Source: Halorubrum sp. Hd13 (lineage in GTDB: Archaea; Halobacteriota; Halobacteria; Halobacteriales; Haloferacaceae). Taken from it: DNA of 64,000 bases. The DNA lies in assembly GCF_002252755.1 (NCBI RefSeq), contig NZ_NHOY01000105.1, forward strand, positions 48,472 through 112,471, given 5' to 3'. The notes under the pieces were generated by a model. The model ran no database searches. It was not told the origin of the DNA and saw only the letters and a list, made by a program, of their open reading frames with translations. Positions 63,046 through 64,000 of this stretch are shown piece by piece. A program made the translations under genes and the position numbers. The first letter of the stretch is position 1, and each line of letters opens with the position of its first letter.

Positions 63046-64000
63046 ATGCGAACGCTCGTCTTCGACGGCCGGACAGGCGCCGCCGGCGACATGATCTGCG
63101 CCGCGCTGATCGCGGCCGGCGCCGACCCCGACGCCCTCTCGCCCGTGACCGACAGGCTCCCGGTTCGGTACGAGGTCGGGGAGACGACGAACAAGGGGAT
63201 CCGAGCGACGACGGTCGACGTGCTACTCGCGGAGTCGGGGGACGACGAGGGTCGCGACGGTGAGGTGCGCGACGCCGGCCGACCCGCAGAGAGCGGTCAC
63301 GAGGTCGATCCCGAGAGTGACCACGATCACGGGGACGGTCACAGCCATACCCACGACCACGGGGACGGTCACAGCCATACCCACGACCACGGGGACGGTC
63401 ACAGCCACACCCGCGATCATGGTCACGACCACGGGGACGACGACGAGGACGGCGATCGAAAACGCGCCCACGGCCACGCCGAAGGCGCCGGCGTCCACCG
63501 CAGCTACCCCGAGGTCGTCGCGCTCGTCGAGTCGATGGACCTCCCCGCGTCCGTCGAGTCGCTCGCGCTCGACGCCTTCGAGCGCCTCGGTCGCGCCGAG
63601 GCGTCGGTCCACGGCACCGACCTCGACGAGACGCACTTCCACGAGGTCGGCGCGGACGACGCGATCGCCGACGTGGTCGGGGCGGCGCTCCTCCTGAACG
63701 ACCTCGACCCCGACCGCGTCCTCACCACGCCGGTCGCGACCGGCGGCGGCGAGGTCGAGATGAGCCACGGCGTCTACCCGGTCCCCGCGCCCGCGACGAC
63801 CGAGATCGCGGCGGCCGCGGACTTCTCGGTGGTCGGCGGCCCCGTCGACCGCGAACTGCTCACGCCGACCGGGGCCGCGATACTGGCCGCCGTCGCCGAG
63901 GGCGTCGATCGGCTCCCACCGCTCGACGTGGACGCCGTCGGCTACGGGGCGGGCGACGCGACGCTCCCCGACCATCCGAACGTCCTCCGCGTCCTCGCCG
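63046..64000 (+). CDS. larC: LarC nickel-pincer-cofactor synthase, N-terminal part (partial)
   Basis: The first 318 codons of LarC are present; the frame is open to the window end. It starts MRTLVFDGRTGAAGDMICAA, the hallmark of LarC, and has HGTDLDETHFHEVGADDAIADVVGA (region near residues 195-220) and TTPVATGGGEVEMSHG. Between them is a His/Asp-rich insert from tandem DHGDGHSHTH units (63328-63417), an obvious Ni-binding tract. LarC inserts nickel into the pyridinium-thiocarboxylate cofactor. The ATG at 63046 follows TATA-like GGTATATG at 63014-63021. Its C-terminus is outside the window. Confidence 0.92.
   Translation, partial: MRTLVFDGRTGAAGDMICAALIAAGADPDALSPVTDRLPVRYEVGETTNKGIRATTVDVLLAESGDDEGRDGEVRDAGRPAESGHEVDPESDHDHGDGHSHTHDHGDGHSHTHDHGDGHSHTRDHGHDHGDDDEDGDRKRAHGHAEGAGVHRSYPEVVALVESMDLPASVESLALDAFERLGRAEASVHGTDLDETHFHEVGADDAIADVVGAALLLNDLDPDRVLTTPVATGGGEVEMSHGVYPVPAPATTEIAAAADFSVVGGPVDRELLTPTGAAILAAVAEGVDRLPPLDVDAVGYGAGDATLPDHPNVLRVLA

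Noticed and set aside
63328..63417. Three direct repeats resembling a short CRISPR array
   Set aside because: Units are contiguous with no spacers and lie in frame within larC, coding for His-rich repeats.

Overview
The window is haloarchaeal chromosome, probably from Halorubrum or a close relative. The genus is an inference from style only. Supporting signs are GC near 68%, very acidic proteins, archaeal promoters whose TATA-like box sits about 25-30 bp upstream of the start codon (mostly leaderless transcripts), Tat-type lipoprotein signals, and archaeal genes such as CDC48, cofE, type II GAPDH, MBF1 and a tRNA-Tyr with a C1-G72 pair.

Layout. 0-5.7 kb: HD hydrolases, a UspA protein, MBF1, an ATP-grasp enzyme, then a truncated haemoglobin, an orphan glutamyl-tRNA reductase dimerisation domain, DUF2249 and a cupin; three of these promoters share a CGAAC-N2-GTTCG palindrome. 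6-24.2 kb: core and metabolic genes (katG, M29 peptidase, type II GAPDH, peroxiredoxin, Tsr3, cofE, an F420-dependent Mer-like enzyme, a chemotaxis transducer, a site-2 protease) with several small hypothetical genes. 24.2-26.2 kb: gene-poor repeat territory with eight perfect hairpins that all have 3-nt loops, a copy of a dispersed repeat also found near 12 kb, and an AT-rich island with two small membrane-protein genes. 26.2-36 kb: archaeal ornithine cyclodeaminase, GNAT, oxidoreductases, rhodanese, a cryptochrome/photolyase-like protein, a GlpA-like dehydrogenase and a lone MgsA/RarA C-terminal-like protein. 36.1-36.5 kb: tRNA-Tyr followed by a broken copy of its 3' half.

37.7-40.9 kb holds the best candidate for an undescribed system: a tightly coupled five-gene operon of three related small proteins, a coiled-coil/PASTA/helix-hairpin-helix protein and a small end gene. 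42.2-49.4 kb is a copper/nos maturation locus (SCO, SafE-like with an in-frame amber codon, two-domain winged-helix regulator, nosY, nosF, a nosD carrying an N-terminal NosL-like domain, nosL) without nosZ; three of its promoters share GTKCG-N5-CGAAC at a fixed distance from the start codon. 49.4-54.3 kb is a lower-GC surface-protein locus with DUF1102-like secreted proteins, a membrane-anchored winged-helix protein and a dedicated signal peptidase, reminiscent of SipW/TasA systems. 54.5-64 kb returns to housekeeping: carB, an S66 peptidase, DUF5815, CDC48, and larC running off the end.

Family names come from recognising motifs by eye. No database search was possible, so DUF-level names should be confirmed by HMM search.
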